Of a stretch of 64,000 bases of DNA, positions 9,409 through 18,192 are shown one piece after another (within the stretch, counting starts at the first letter, position 1; the number at the start of each line of letters is the position of its first letter). Location: assembly GCF_900087015.1 (NCBI RefSeq), contig NZ_FLKP01000001.1, positions 272,695-336,694 on the forward strand, written 5' to 3'. This stretch comes from Christensenella timonensis (lineage in GTDB: Bacteria > Bacillota > Clostridia > Christensenellales > Christensenellaceae). A program made the position numbers and the translations under genes. Below the pieces are notes generated by a model. It saw only the letters and a program-made list of their open reading frames with translations, searched no databases and had not been told where the DNA came from.

Positions 9409-9450
9409 TTATAACAATACCATCTTAATCTCAAAAAAAGCGTATGTCAA
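9408..9450 (-). promoter_or_regulatory. Promoter(s) of the MATE-TetR operon
   Basis: Minus strand: TTGACA (9445-9450), 17 bases, TAAGAT (9422-9427) is one candidate. A separate TATAAT at 9408-9413 beside the operator is another. The operator overlaps or closely follows both. Confidence 0.65.
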
Positions 9451-9472
9451 TGCGTTATATAAAGTTTTTTCC

Positions 9473-9501
9473 TTGTATAAGGCGGGTCGTTCCGATATAA
9501 T
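9473..9501 (+). promoter_or_regulatory. Promoter of nfnAB
   Basis: -35 TTGTAT (9473-9478), 17-base spacer, -10 TATAAT (9496-9501), 34 bases before the nfnA start. Confidence 0.75.
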
Positions 9502-9535
9502 AAATGTTGTAACAATCAAGGATGGAGTGTGAATC

Positions 9536-10381
9536 ATGTTCAAAATTTTAGAAAAAGCAGAACTGGCAAGAGGGATCACGAAAATGGTGATCGAAGCGCC
9601 GCTGATCGCAAGGAAAGCGCAAAGCGGACAGTTTGTTGTGCTCCGCACCCATGATAAAGGGGAGCGTTTCCCGCTGACCATCGCGGACTTTGACCGTGAG
9701 GCCGGGACGATCACCATCATCTTTGCGCAGATCGGCAGATCCACGCAGCAGCTGGGTACGCTGGGACAGGGCGAGGCGATCCGGGACGTGGTGGGGCCTC
9801 TTGGCGTGGCGTCGCACTTTGACCCATCCATCAAAAAAGCGGCGGTGATCGGCGGCGGTCTGGGATGCGCGATTGCGCTGCCGCAGGCCAGGCACTTAAA
9901 GGCAATGGGCGTGAGCGTCGACATGATCGCGGGCTTCAAAACAAAGGATATCATTATATTAGAGGACGAGATGAAGGCAGCGAGCGATAAGCTGATCATC
10001 ACAACGGACGACGGTTCGTTCGGGGTGCACGGCTTTGTGACGGACGCTTTAAAGCAGCAGATCGAAAGCGGCGCGGAATATGACGTGGTGGTGGCGATCG
10101 GGCCCATCCCGATGATGAAATTCGTTTCGGCGCTCACTAAAGAATATGGGATCAAAACCATCGTGAGCATGAACCCTGTGATGATCGACGGCACGGGCAT
10201 GTGCGGGGGCTGCCGGCTGGTGGTGGGCGGCAAAACGAAGTTTGCGTGCATCGACGGGCCGGACTTTGACGGCCACGAGGTGGATTTTGACGCGGCGATG
10301 CGCCGCCTCGCCATGTACGACGGCTTGAAGGAACGCAGTGAAGACTGCCGGCTTGTGCAGATGGCGGATAAGGAGAACTGA
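9536..10381 (+). CDS. nfnA: NADH-dependent ferredoxin:NADP+ oxidoreductase alpha subunit
   Basis: 281 residues, related to ferredoxin-NADP reductases and dihydroorotate dehydrogenase electron-transfer subunits. With NfnB it reversibly couples NADH and reduced ferredoxin to two NADP+ by flavin-based electron bifurcation in the cytoplasm. The FAD-binding motif RFPLT is at 44-48 and the NAD-binding loop VIGGGLGCA at 104-112. The C-terminal 2Fe-2S site is visible as D218, C223, C226 and C238, the unusual one-Asp three-Cys set described for Nfn. GGATGGAG lies before the ATG. Its stop is 3 bases before nfnB. A sulfide dehydrogenase subunit (SudB) is the alternative name for the same pair. Confidence 0.88.
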   Translation: MFKILEKAELARGITKMVIEAPLIARKAQSGQFVVLRTHDKGERFPLTIADFDREAGTITIIFAQIGRSTQQLGTLGQGEAIRDVVGPLGVASHFDPSIKKAAVIGGGLGCAIALPQARHLKAMGVSVDMIAGFKTKDIIILEDEMKAASDKLIITTDDGSFGVHGFVTDALKQQIESGAEYDVVVAIGPIPMMKFVSALTKEYGIKTIVSMNPVMIDGTGMCGGCRLVVGGKTKFACIDGPDFDGHEVDFDAAMRRLAMYDGLKERSEDCRLVQMADKEN

Positions 10382-10384
10382 CGG

Positions 10385-11779
10385 ATGGATAGGAATATGT
10401 CGCTTGAGAAGGTAAAGATGCCAGAGCTCGACGCAGCGGAGCGCGCCAAAAACTTTGAAGAGGTGGCGCTGGGGTATACGGCCGCGATGGCACAGGAAGA
10501 AAGCCAGCGGTGTTTGGAGTGCAAAAACCGCCCGTGCGTAGCGGGGTGTCCGGTACAGGTCAACATCCCGGAGTTCATCCACGAAATCAAGGAAGGGAAC
10601 TTCCTGGAAGCATATAACGTGATCACGGCAACCAACGGCCTGCCGGCCGTATGCGGCAGGGTATGCCCGCAGGAGAGCCAGTGCGAGAAATACTGCGTGC
10701 GCGGTAAAAAGGGCGAGCCGGTCGGCATCGGGCGCCTGGAGCGCTTCGCAGCGGACTTCGCGATGTCGCAGGGTGCGCTGGGGGTCAAGGGGCTGCCGCC
10801 CAAGAACGGCAAAAAGGTAGCGGTGATCGGCAGCGGCCCGGCAGGGCTGACGTGCGCTTCGGACCTTTTGAAGCGCGGCTACGATGTGACGGTGTTCGAG
10901 GCCTTCCATACGGCGGGCGGCGTGCTCAAATACGGCATCCCGCAGTTCCGCCTGCCCAAGGAGATCGTCGACCTGGAGATCAACGTCTTAAAGGAGATGG
11001 GGGCGGATATTGAGCTTGACATGGTGATCGGCAAGATACTTACCATAGACGAGCTGAAGGAGCAGGGCTATGAGGCCGTATTCATCGGCAGCGGGGCCGG
11101 GCTGCCCTCCTTTATGAATATCCCGGGCGAGAACCTGAACGACGTATACTCGGCAAATGAATTCCTGACGCGCATCAATTTGATGCACGCGTACCAATAC
11201 CCGTCTTACGATACGCCCATCAAGCCGTATTCCAACGTAGCGGTGATCGGCGGCGGGAACGTGGCGATGGACGCGGCGCGCTGCGCGAAGCGCCTGGGCG
11301 CGGGCAACGTATACATCATCTACCGCCGGAGCGAGGCAGAGATGCCTGCGCGGCTTGAGGAAGTGCACCACGCAAAGGAAGAGGGCATCGACTTCCGGCT
11401 GCTGGAAGCGCCGGTGGAGATCCTGGGCGACGAAAAGGGCAATGTGACGGCGCTGAAGAACGTGCACATGGAACTGGGAGAGCCGGATGCCTCCGGGCGC
11501 AGGCGGCCGGTGGTCATAGAAGGCAGCGAATACACACTGCCCATGGATGCGGTGATCGTGGCTATCGGCCAGTCTCCCAACCCTATGATCAAGAACTCGA
11601 CGCCGGCACTCAAGACGCAATCGTGGGGCGGGATCATCACGGACGAGGAGACAGGCGCGACGTCCATCCCCGGCGTATATGCGGGCGGCGATGCTGTGAC
11701 CGGCGCTGCCACCGTGATCCTTGCCATGGGCGCGGGCAAAACCGCTGCTAAGAGTATCGATGAGTATTTGAGCAGATAA
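10385..11779 (+). CDS. nfnB: NADH-dependent ferredoxin:NADP+ oxidoreductase beta subunit (GltA-like)
   Basis: 464 residues, similar to the small subunit of glutamate synthase. The N-terminal helical domain binds two 4Fe-4S clusters through the cysteines visible at 43, 46, 51, 55, 90, 94, 100 and 104. FAD binding is at about 145-175 (VAVIGSGPAGLTCA) and NADPH binding around residue 280 (VAVIGGGNVAMDAARCA); the FAD-closing GVYAGGDAVTGAATV is near the C-terminus. The flavin here is the bifurcating centre in characterised Nfn. AAGGAGA precedes the ATG at 10385; the ATG at 10397 is a weaker choice. Free-standing homologues are often labelled GltA, but the adjacent nfnA makes Nfn the better call. 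Confidence 0.88.
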   Translation: MDRNMSLEKVKMPELDAAERAKNFEEVALGYTAAMAQEESQRCLECKNRPCVAGCPVQVNIPEFIHEIKEGNFLEAYNVITATNGLPAVCGRVCPQESQCEKYCVRGKKGEPVGIGRLERFAADFAMSQGALGVKGLPPKNGKKVAVIGSGPAGLTCASDLLKRGYDVTVFEAFHTAGGVLKYGIPQFRLPKEIVDLEINVLKEMGADIELDMVIGKILTIDELKEQGYEAVFIGSGAGLPSFMNIPGENLNDVYSANEFLTRINLMHAYQYPSYDTPIKPYSNVAVIGGGNVAMDAARCAKRLGAGNVYIIYRRSEAEMPARLEEVHHAKEEGIDFRLLEAPVEILGDEKGNVTALKNVHMELGEPDASGRRRPVVIEGSEYTLPMDAVIVAIGQSPNPMIKNSTPALKTQSWGGIITDEETGATSIPGVYAGGDAVTGAATVILAMGAGKTAAKSIDEYLSR

Positions 11780-11795
11780 ATATTTAACACATCAA

Positions 11796-11827
11796 AGGAC
11801 TATCCATTGAATTGGATAGTCTTTTTT
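11796..11827 (+). terminator. Terminator of nfnAB
   Basis: A 9-bp stem GACTATCCA/TGGATAGTC (11798-11806 with 11813-11821) followed by six Ts, 17 bases after the nfnB stop. Confidence 0.88.
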
Positions 11828-11847
11828 GATGTTTTTCAGGAAAGCTC

Positions 11848-11876
11848 TTGCCTGAAAAGCAAAAAGAATTTATAAT
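11848..11876 (+). promoter_or_regulatory. Promoter of the alcohol dehydrogenase gene
   Basis: -35 TTGCCT (11848-11853), 17-base spacer, -10 TATAAT (11871-11876), leaving a leader of about 60 bases. Confidence 0.65.
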
Positions 11877-11940
11877 AAAACCAAAATAACCACGTTAAAA
11901 CATATGTACAATCAACATTTTTTATGGAAAGAGGCCTGGC

Positions 11941-13116
11941 ATGGCAAGATTTACAGTTCCAAGGGACGTATTCTTCGGACACGGTTCCATGGATGAAATA
12001 CGAAATCTCAAGGGGTATAAGCGTGCTTTTGTAGTAGCCGACCGCATCATGGAACAGCTCGGTATAGTGGAAAAACTGGCCGATATCTTAAACGACTGCC
12101 ATATGGAGGATATCCGCTGTTTCTTTGACGTAGAAGCGGAGCCCTCGGTGGAAACAGTCATGAAAGGTGCGGCGCAGCTTTCAGAAGCCCGGTCTGATAT
12201 CATCTTTGCCATCGGCGGCGGGAGTGTGATCGATGCGGCCAAGGCAATGTGGATCTTCTATGAACATCCCCAGCTCACTTTTGAACAGATCGTGAAAGCC
12301 CATGAGCTTCCTCCGCTGCGGGAAAAAGCGATCTTGGTGGCGATCCCTTCCACCAGCGGTACAGGCAGCGAGGTAACCTCTTTTGCCGTGATCACAGACC
12401 ATCAAAGCAAGACCAAATACCCGATCGCCGATTTTGCGATCACACCGGATGTGGCGATCCTCGACAGCCAGATCACGGCGACCATGCCGCCCAAGCTCGT
12501 TGCCTATACGGGTATGGACGCCTTGACGCACGGTATCGAAGCTTACGTGGCAAAAAACCGTTCCAGCTTTACGCGTCCCCTGTCCATCCATTCTATTGCC
12601 ATCATCATCGGCTATCTTGAGGATTCTTATTATGGGGACATGGAAGCAAAAGACGAGATCCATGTCGCTTCCTGCCTTGCCGGTATGGCTTTCACCAATG
12701 CACAGCTCGGCATCAACCATTCCATCGCCCATAAAGCGGGAGCGCTTTTCGGGGTTCCGCACGGATTGTGCAACTCCATCCTTCTTCCGTATGTCATAGA
12801 TTACAACCGCCGCGACCATACTGCCCTGCGCCGTTATGCGCGCATTGCAAAGCGCATCGGTTTTGAGGGCGACCGCGACAAGCTGTTACTCAATTCCCTG
12901 CTCCAGACCATTGCAACGCTTACCCACAACCTGCGCCTGCCCATTAGTTTTGAGGAAGCGGGCGTCAACGAGTTCAAATACAATATGTACAAGCGTGAGA
13001 TCGCCGAGAACGCTTTCCTCGACCCATGTACGCTGTCCAACCCGCGTGAAACCAGCGCCGATGATCTGGAACGGATTTTGGAATGTGCATATTATGGAAA
13101 AAAGGTGGCCTTCTGA
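11941..13116 (+). CDS. Iron-containing alcohol dehydrogenase
   Basis: 391 residues, group III alcohol dehydrogenase. It reduces an aldehyde to an alcohol (or the reverse) with NAD(P)H, a fermentation-end or diol-metabolism step. The cofactor motif FAIGGGSVIDAAKAM is at about 87-101 and the family signature IPSTSGTGSEVTSFAV at about 138-153. Metal ligands are expected in MDALTHGIEAY and the histidines of INHSIAHKAGALFGVPHG. It has its own promoter and stands alone. The family includes butanol, 1,3-propanediol and lactaldehyde dehydrogenases; the substrate cannot be read from sequence by eye. Confidence 0.9.
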   Translation: MARFTVPRDVFFGHGSMDEIRNLKGYKRAFVVADRIMEQLGIVEKLADILNDCHMEDIRCFFDVEAEPSVETVMKGAAQLSEARSDIIFAIGGGSVIDAAKAMWIFYEHPQLTFEQIVKAHELPPLREKAILVAIPSTSGTGSEVTSFAVITDHQSKTKYPIADFAITPDVAILDSQITATMPPKLVAYTGMDALTHGIEAYVAKNRSSFTRPLSIHSIAIIIGYLEDSYYGDMEAKDEIHVASCLAGMAFTNAQLGINHSIAHKAGALFGVPHGLCNSILLPYVIDYNRRDHTALRRYARIAKRIGFEGDRDKLLLNSLLQTIATLTHNLRLPISFEEAGVNEFKYNMYKREIAENAFLDPCTLSNPRETSADDLERILECAYYGKKVAF

Positions 13117-13233
13117 CCTATACATTTTTATGCATAAAAAACGCTTGTTCCTGCTTAAATATGCACGCTTTCCTTTCCTGCCTATTTTAGCCGTTTGATC
13201 TGTTTTTCTGCGCAACCACGCATTTTCCGCGAT

Positions 13234-13377
13234 TGTGGATAACTTCGGCTAACTTTCCTTTCCCCGGTTTTTACAAACCGCATTATAAAGCCTTTTTTGT
13301 GATGTAAAGTTATCCACATCCATTGGTGGATAACTTTGATTTTTTGCTTTGTTACGCGCTTTTCGCTTTGAGGATAA
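13234..13377. repeat. Cluster of four DnaA boxes
   Basis: Perfect TTATCCACA at 13234-13242 (minus) and 13310-13318 (plus). One-mismatch copies at 13325-13333 (TTATCCACC, minus) and 13369-13377 (TTATCCTCA, minus). Four boxes in 144 bases is far above chance for a 9-mer. No dnaA or dnaN is nearby, so it may be a titration or regulatory cluster, not the origin. Confidence 0.7.
13306..13346 (+). terminator. Perfect 12-bp hairpin with T tract
   Basis: Arms 13306-13317 and 13326-13337 pair perfectly and are followed by GATTTTTT. It could terminate alcohol dehydrogenase transcripts 190 bases past the stop, or simply reflect the inverted pair of DnaA boxes. Confidence 0.5.
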
Positions 13378-13566
13378 CTCCTCTTTGCCCCCTCCTGCCC
13401 CGTTGCTTTTTTCCTCCCGTACCCATTATGCATACAGCGCTTTATTTTATACATTTTTAGCGTTTTCCCGCACTTTCGCCAATCTTGCGGAAGCACTGTA
13501 AAATATTGCTTTCCTGTTGTATAATGAAACGTAAGATGAACGATATTGAATTGAAGGAGTCTTTCT

Positions 13567-15276
13567 ATGCAACGTCAATATAACAGGCCCTATCGCAGGC
13601 CCACCTCTGTAAACCGGCCACGTCCACGCGGCTACCGCAGGCGGCGCGGGCGTTTGCGTATTGGGCGGTTGGTTATCCTGATCCTGATTTTTGCCGCTAT
13701 CGTAGTGGGCATCGTTTTGGGGATCATGTTCCTGGCCAAATCCGGTATATTCGGCGCGGCGGCTCCAGACCGTGTTTCCGTTGTCCTGCCCTCCGCCCAG
13801 CCTTCTTCTTCCGCAGGGGATCTTGCGGTAGCGGCGGTTGACGCGACACAGCCCGCTGCTTTTGGGCTGCAAACGGAAATCCAGCAAAACGGGGAGACCC
13901 TTACGGGGTTCAACCGTGCTTATCCAATTTCTTTCCCTGCCGGAAGCGCCTATACCCCGCTTAGCGGCGTATCCGCTTTCCGCGGCAATAACTATCGTGA
14001 CGCCGCCCAGTTTGGCGGGATGGAAAATGCTCCGACAAAGCTGGACGAGCTCTGGTCTGTCGATATCGGGCTTGCCTCGCCGGAAATACAGCCGCTCATG
14101 ATCCGCTGGGACGCGGATATGCGGCAGGTAATGAATTTATACGACAATAAAAAATCGAAAGAGGACTTGACCGAGGTCATCGTGCCCGGCGCGGACGGCA
14201 AGCTATATTTCCTTGACTTGTCGGACGGCCAGAATACGCGAGACCCGCTGGAGCTTGGTTTTACGGCCGGGGGCACGCCTGCCCTTGACCCGCGCGGTTA
14301 TCCCCTCTTGTATGTGGGGGCCGGCGGCGACGGTACAGGCGCCTGTTATATGAACGTCTACAGCCTGATCGACGGCCAGCTTTTATACCGCTGCGGCGCG
14401 GAACAAAAGGATGCTTTTGCCTACCGCAGCACATACCAGCGTTTCGGCGCTTCCCCGCTCGTCGCAGCGGAGGCGGATACGCTCATATGGCCGGGCGAAA
14501 ACGGTATTGTCTACACGATACGCCTGAACACGGATTTTGACCGGGCGGCGGGAACGGTTTCCGTTTCTCCCGACGAGCCTGTAAAATACCGCTATACCTC
14601 CGACCAATATGCGGACGACGCGCAGGCAAACGGGCAAGCGTCCCGCATTTATGGCTTCAAGAGCTCGCCCGCCGCCTGGAAGAACTATCTTTTCCTTACG
14701 GACAACGGCGGCCTCCTGCAATGCCTGGACCTCAATACCATGTCTCCCGTTTATGTCCAGGATACCGGCGGCATCCCGGACGCTTCCCCGCTCTTTGAGC
14801 AGGCAGGCGACAGCGCCTCTTTGTATACGGCTTCCTACGATGCGTCGGGCATGTCGCACATCCGCAAGCTGAACGCCCTTTCCGGTGAGACCGTATGGCA
14901 GAAGGACAGCACGGGAAGCATACAGTCCTCCCCCGCCCTTGGCTCCGGCAGCCTGGAAGGTATGGTGTTTTTCAATGTAGCCGGGACGGAAAGCGGTGAG
15001 CTTGCAGCATATGACAGCGCCACGGGCGACATCCTCTGGCAGCATACCCTGCCGCGGCCGGGGGCGTCCTCGCCCGCTGCGGTATATGCTGCGGACGGCA
15101 GCGGGTCTATCCTGCAATGCGACGGCGGCGGCCAGCTTTTCCTGGTCGACGGGAAAACCGGGGAAGCAAAGGCATCGCTCGCTTTAAACGGCGATACGCA
15201 GGGTTCTCCTGCCGTATTCGGCAACACTGCCGTCCTGCAAAGCGGGGAAAAACTTTTCGGCATATTGCTTTCCTGA
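13567..15276 (+). CDS. Membrane-anchored PQQ-like beta-propeller protein
   Basis: 569 residues. A very basic N-terminus (about 1-35) is followed by one membrane helix (about 36-58) and a low-complexity Ser/Ala linker, then an extracellular domain. The C-terminal half has repeats of the BamB/PQQ type: LYFLDLSDG, LLQCLDLNT, AYDSATGDILWQ and LFLVDGKTGEAKASL are blade-closing motifs, and SSPAL/GSPAVF recur between blades. In Gram-positives such proteins are surface scaffolds or sensors; no enzyme activity is implied. GAAGGAG precedes the ATG. It stands alone and the ligand is unknown. Confidence 0.78.
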   Translation: MQRQYNRPYRRPTSVNRPRPRGYRRRRGRLRIGRLVILILIFAAIVVGIVLGIMFLAKSGIFGAAAPDRVSVVLPSAQPSSSAGDLAVAAVDATQPAAFGLQTEIQQNGETLTGFNRAYPISFPAGSAYTPLSGVSAFRGNNYRDAAQFGGMENAPTKLDELWSVDIGLASPEIQPLMIRWDADMRQVMNLYDNKKSKEDLTEVIVPGADGKLYFLDLSDGQNTRDPLELGFTAGGTPALDPRGYPLLYVGAGGDGTGACYMNVYSLIDGQLLYRCGAEQKDAFAYRSTYQRFGASPLVAAEADTLIWPGENGIVYTIRLNTDFDRAAGTVSVSPDEPVKYRYTSDQYADDAQANGQASRIYGFKSSPAAWKNYLFLTDNGGLLQCLDLNTMSPVYVQDTGGIPDASPLFEQAGDSASLYTASYDASGMSHIRKLNALSGETVWQKDSTGSIQSSPALGSGSLEGMVFFNVAGTESGELAAYDSATGDILWQHTLPRPGASSPAAVYAADGSGSILQCDGGGQLFLVDGKTGEAKASLALNGDTQGSPAVFGNTAVLQSGEKLFGILLS

Positions 15277-15342
15277 AAAGATTGCATAAGTCCTGACCTT
15301 TTGTGGTATCAATACATATATTAAAAACAGGGGGAATTTTTC

Positions 15343-16677
15343 TTGAACGATCCGATATGGTGGCAGCTTTTGCTGCAGGTAGTGCTCATTGCTTTGAACG
15401 CTTTTTTTGCTTCTACGGAAATCGCCGTGATTTCCCTCAACGCAAACAAGATCCGACGCCTGGCGGAAGAGGGAGATAAGAAAGCAAAACAGATGCTCAA
15501 AATGGTGGAAACACCCGCCGGGTTCTTGTCCACGATACAAATCGGGATCACGCTTGCCGGTTTTCTGGGAAGCGCGTTTGCCGCCGATAATTTTGCCAGC
15601 AAACTGACGGACTGGATGGTGAGCGTACAGGGCTTCACCGCGGTCTCGCCCGATACGCTCAATACCATTGCCGTTATCATCATCACGCTCATCCTTTCCT
15701 ACTTCACGCTCGTATTCGGCGAGCTCGTACCCAAACGGATTGCCATGCAGCGTCCCGAAAAGGTCGCGCGGGCGTCGGCCAGCGTGATCACCGTGCTCTC
15801 TGTTGTGATGAAACCCATTATCTGGCTTTTAAGCGTTTCAACCAACGGCATTTTGCGCCTGCTGCGCATGAATCCCAACCAAAAGGAAGACGAAGTGACC
15901 GAAGAAGAGATCCGCTTGATGGTGGATATCGGCGAAGAAAAAGGCGCGATCGAACCGACGGAAAAAGAAATGATCGAAAATATTTTCGAGTTCAACAATA
16001 CGACGGCGCGCGATGTGATGACGCACCGCACAGATGTGATCGCCATCCAAAGGGACGAAACAGAGGAGGATATCCTGCAGCTAATCCAGGAAAGCGGGCT
16101 TTCGCGCTTCCCCGTGTATGACGAGGACATCGATGATATTATAGGTATTTTGAATACGCGCGCTTACCTGCTCAACCTGCGCTCCGACGCACCCAAATCC
16201 CTCGAACGGCTGCTCCGGCCTGCCCATTGCGTCCCCGAATCCGTGCATACGGACGTGCTCTTCCGCTCCATGCAAAAATCTAAAGACCACATTGCCGTGG
16301 TCGTGGACGAATATGGCGGCACGAGCGGTATCGTGACGATGGAAGACCTCCTGGAAGAGATTGTGGGAAATATTTACGACGAATACGATCCGCAGGACGA
16401 GCAGGAGATCATGCAGCTTAAAGATAATCTGTGGCGCATCGCGGGCGGCACCAGCATCGACGCGTTGAACGAAGCGCTTTCACTTGAAATTCCCGAAGAA
16501 GCGGATTTTGATACGCTTGGCGGGCTGGTATTCAGCAAGCTTGAAAGCATCCCGCAGGACGGCAGCCATCCGGACGTCGACGCCTACGGGCTGCATATCC
16601 ACGTGGAAGAGATCGTAGAGCGCCGTGTGGAATGGGCGCTCGTATCGAAAATAACTGCCGGGGAATCAGTTACATAG
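15343..16677 (+). CDS. HlyC/CorC-family CNNM-CBS membrane protein
   Basis: 444 residues. An N-terminal CNNM (DUF21) membrane domain with three to four helices (about 1-190; FFASTEIAVISLN is typical) is followed by a CBS pair (about 205-330, TDVIAIQRDETEEDILQLI and AVVVDEYGGTSGIVTMEDL) and a C-terminal CorC_HlyC domain (about 345-430). Family members are divalent cation (Mg2+/Co2+) exporters or regulators. The start is TTG at 15343 with AGGGGG seven bases before it. The 3' end overlaps the convergent YhhN gene by 8 bases. Confidence 0.9.
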   Translation: MNDPIWWQLLLQVVLIALNAFFASTEIAVISLNANKIRRLAEEGDKKAKQMLKMVETPAGFLSTIQIGITLAGFLGSAFAADNFASKLTDWMVSVQGFTAVSPDTLNTIAVIIITLILSYFTLVFGELVPKRIAMQRPEKVARASASVITVLSVVMKPIIWLLSVSTNGILRLLRMNPNQKEDEVTEEEIRLMVDIGEEKGAIEPTEKEMIENIFEFNNTTARDVMTHRTDVIAIQRDETEEDILQLIQESGLSRFPVYDEDIDDIIGILNTRAYLLNLRSDAPKSLERLLRPAHCVPESVHTDVLFRSMQKSKDHIAVVVDEYGGTSGIVTMEDLLEEIVGNIYDEYDPQDEQEIMQLKDNLWRIAGGTSIDALNEALSLEIPEEADFDTLGGLVFSKLESIPQDGSHPDVDAYGLHIHVEEIVERRVEWALVSKITAGESVT

Positions 16678-17362
16678 GATGCAGGCTTAGCGCCAGCAAA
16701 AACATGCCGGAAAAATACGTGATCCAGTTGAGGTTCGCGTGGATCCGCTTGTCCGTGTGGTAATTCCATATGCCCAAAAACAGGTCCGAAACGAGGAACA
16801 GTACCGCGCCTGCGGCCATCACCAGCGTGCGCCCGGCAATCGCCTGCGGCGAAAATACGCTTACCGCGGCCTTGGCGGCCATCAATACGAGCAGCACCGT
16901 ATAAACAGTCAGCGGCACCTGCGCTTTTCCCAGCTGCCAGTCCTGTTTTTTCATCAGGAGCAGCACCAACAGCAAAACGGCTGCTGTGACCACGAACTCC
17001 TGCCAGCCGATCCCAAAGCGCATGAACATGGAAATGAGTAAAAAGCACTGGGTCAGCGCAAAAAAGAAAATCCCGGCGTTGAACTTTTTGGCGTCCAGCC
17101 GGATAAACTGCAAAAAATAATCCCCGCCGACCGCGCACAAAAGCCCGCAGAAAACAAGGATATCCGGGATTTCCACGCTTCCATCCAGCGTTAAGAGCAA
17201 CAGTCCCGCAATGCCTGTGATGCAAAAAAGCGCGCCCAGCGTAAGCTTCAGCGTCGTCGCCCGGACAAAATTATGCCGTGCTTCCATACGGATATACTGC
17301 CACAGCAGTATCACATAACAAACAGCGATCACCACCGGCAGGACAACCGATAATACAGCCAT
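16670..17362 (-). CDS. YhhN-family (lysoplasmalogenase-like) membrane protein
   Basis: 230 residues, about eight membrane helices. The family signature is seen in VLFLVSDLFLGIWNY and the C-terminal LNWITYFSGMFLLALS, with acidic residues in the membrane as in TMEM86B/YhhN. Eukaryotic and some bacterial members cleave the vinyl-ether bond of lysoplasmalogen, which fits an anaerobe, since anaerobic Clostridia can make plasmalogens. Activity in this organism is inferred. TATGGGG precedes the ATG. Confidence 0.78.
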   Translation of the reverse strand: MAVLSVVLPVVIAVCYVILLWQYIRMEARHNFVRATTLKLTLGALFCITGIAGLLLLTLDGSVEIPDILVFCGLLCAVGGDYFLQFIRLDAKKFNAGIFFFALTQCFLLISMFMRFGIGWQEFVVTAAVLLLVLLLMKKQDWQLGKAQVPLTVYTVLLVLMAAKAAVSVFSPQAIAGRTLVMAAGAVLFLVSDLFLGIWNYHTDKRIHANLNWITYFSGMFLLALSLHPM

Positions 17363-17394
17363 ATCCCCATACCGCCTTTCGCTAAGACTACCTT

Positions 17395-18156
17395 TTACTT
17401 CTTATTATTTTTTCCTTCCAGCCTTGCCATGTGCTTTTCTTCACGCAGGCGTCCCAGGTCGTCCTCCGGGGTGAATAATGTGAAAATATCCTGCAGCCGT
17501 CCAAACAGCAAAAGCTGGTCGCCCGTCAAAAGCACCGTATCCTTGGTGATATATTCGAGCATCTCGTCGTTCCTCTTGACCATGACGATGTGCAGTCCAT
17601 ACTTTGTAGTCAGGTCGGCTTCGGCCAGCGTCTTCCCATCAAGCTCGCGTGGAAGTTCCCGGATGTCCACCCCGGCAACGACGCCGCGCGCGTACTCGTC
17701 CATCACGCTGATGATATTACCCTTCCCCTGAAACATCCATTTCTGGCCCAATTTTTCGATAAATGCATTGAAACGCACCTTCATATGGGTGACTTTTTTC
17801 ACCAACATAAAGACGATAAAGATAATGGCTAAGATGATGACAAGCGTCCACAGGTCTTCCTGGATCGCTTTGGGAAGCGCGAGTACGACGTTTACGAACA
17901 CCGTGATGATAGTCACGGAAAAGACATACCCAAACAGCATGACCGTGCGCGCCAGCTTACGGCGCAGCAGCTTGCCCACCACCAGTTCGCTTTCTTTTGT
18001 CGTATACCCGCTGTTGGTAAGCAGGGATATGACCTGGAATTTTGCCTTTTCCTCCGTCATCCCCGTCATGCGGAACAGGATGGTGAAGATATCGATAATC
18101 AGGATATATGCGACTGTCACTGCAAAAAACAAGGCCAGAGCCACCGACATATTCAA
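17395..18156 (-). CDS. Membrane protein with TrkA-C (RCK_C) domain
   Basis: 253 residues: three membrane helices in the first 125 residues, then a cytoplasmic TrkA-C domain (about 155-235, with ELDGKTLAEADLTTKYGLHIVMVKR and TVLLTGDQLLLFGR) and a basic tail. TrkA-C domains bind regulatory ligands in K+ and other transporters. This protein is too small to be a channel by itself and lacks a TrkA-N domain, so a regulatory or signalling role is likely. The start is TTG at 18156 with AGGGGGAA seven bases upstream; ATG at 18150 is possible. Confidence 0.75.
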   Translation of the reverse strand: MNMSVALALFFAVTVAYILIIDIFTILFRMTGMTEEKAKFQVISLLTNSGYTTKESELVVGKLLRRKLARTVMLFGYVFSVTIITVFVNVVLALPKAIQEDLWTLVIILAIIFIVFMLVKKVTHMKVRFNAFIEKLGQKWMFQGKGNIISVMDEYARGVVAGVDIRELPRELDGKTLAEADLTTKYGLHIVMVKRNDEMLEYITKDTVLLTGDQLLLFGRLQDIFTLFTPEDDLGRLREEKHMARLEGKNNKK

Positions 18157-18192
18157 CGTTAGATTCCCCCTTGCTTTTTATAACATACCCTC

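Larger units (their letters stand above)
13117..13566. other. Intergenic region with DnaA-box cluster
   Basis: 450 bases without a gene. It contains four copies of TTATCCACA or one-mismatch versions (13234-13242, 13310-13318, 13325-13333, 13369-13377), two of them perfect. A 12-bp hairpin is built from the middle two. A TATAAT for the next gene lies near 13531. Confidence 0.7.

Noticed and set aside
9409..10812. 467-codon open frame on the minus strand
   Set aside because: It is the antisense shadow of nfnA/nfnB, which have clear motifs, promoter and ribosome sites; its translation is Ser/Pro-rich with no domain.
13234..13377. Chromosomal replication origin
   Set aside because: No dnaA, dnaN, recF or gyrB nearby and no clear AT-rich unwinding element; only a box cluster is claimed.
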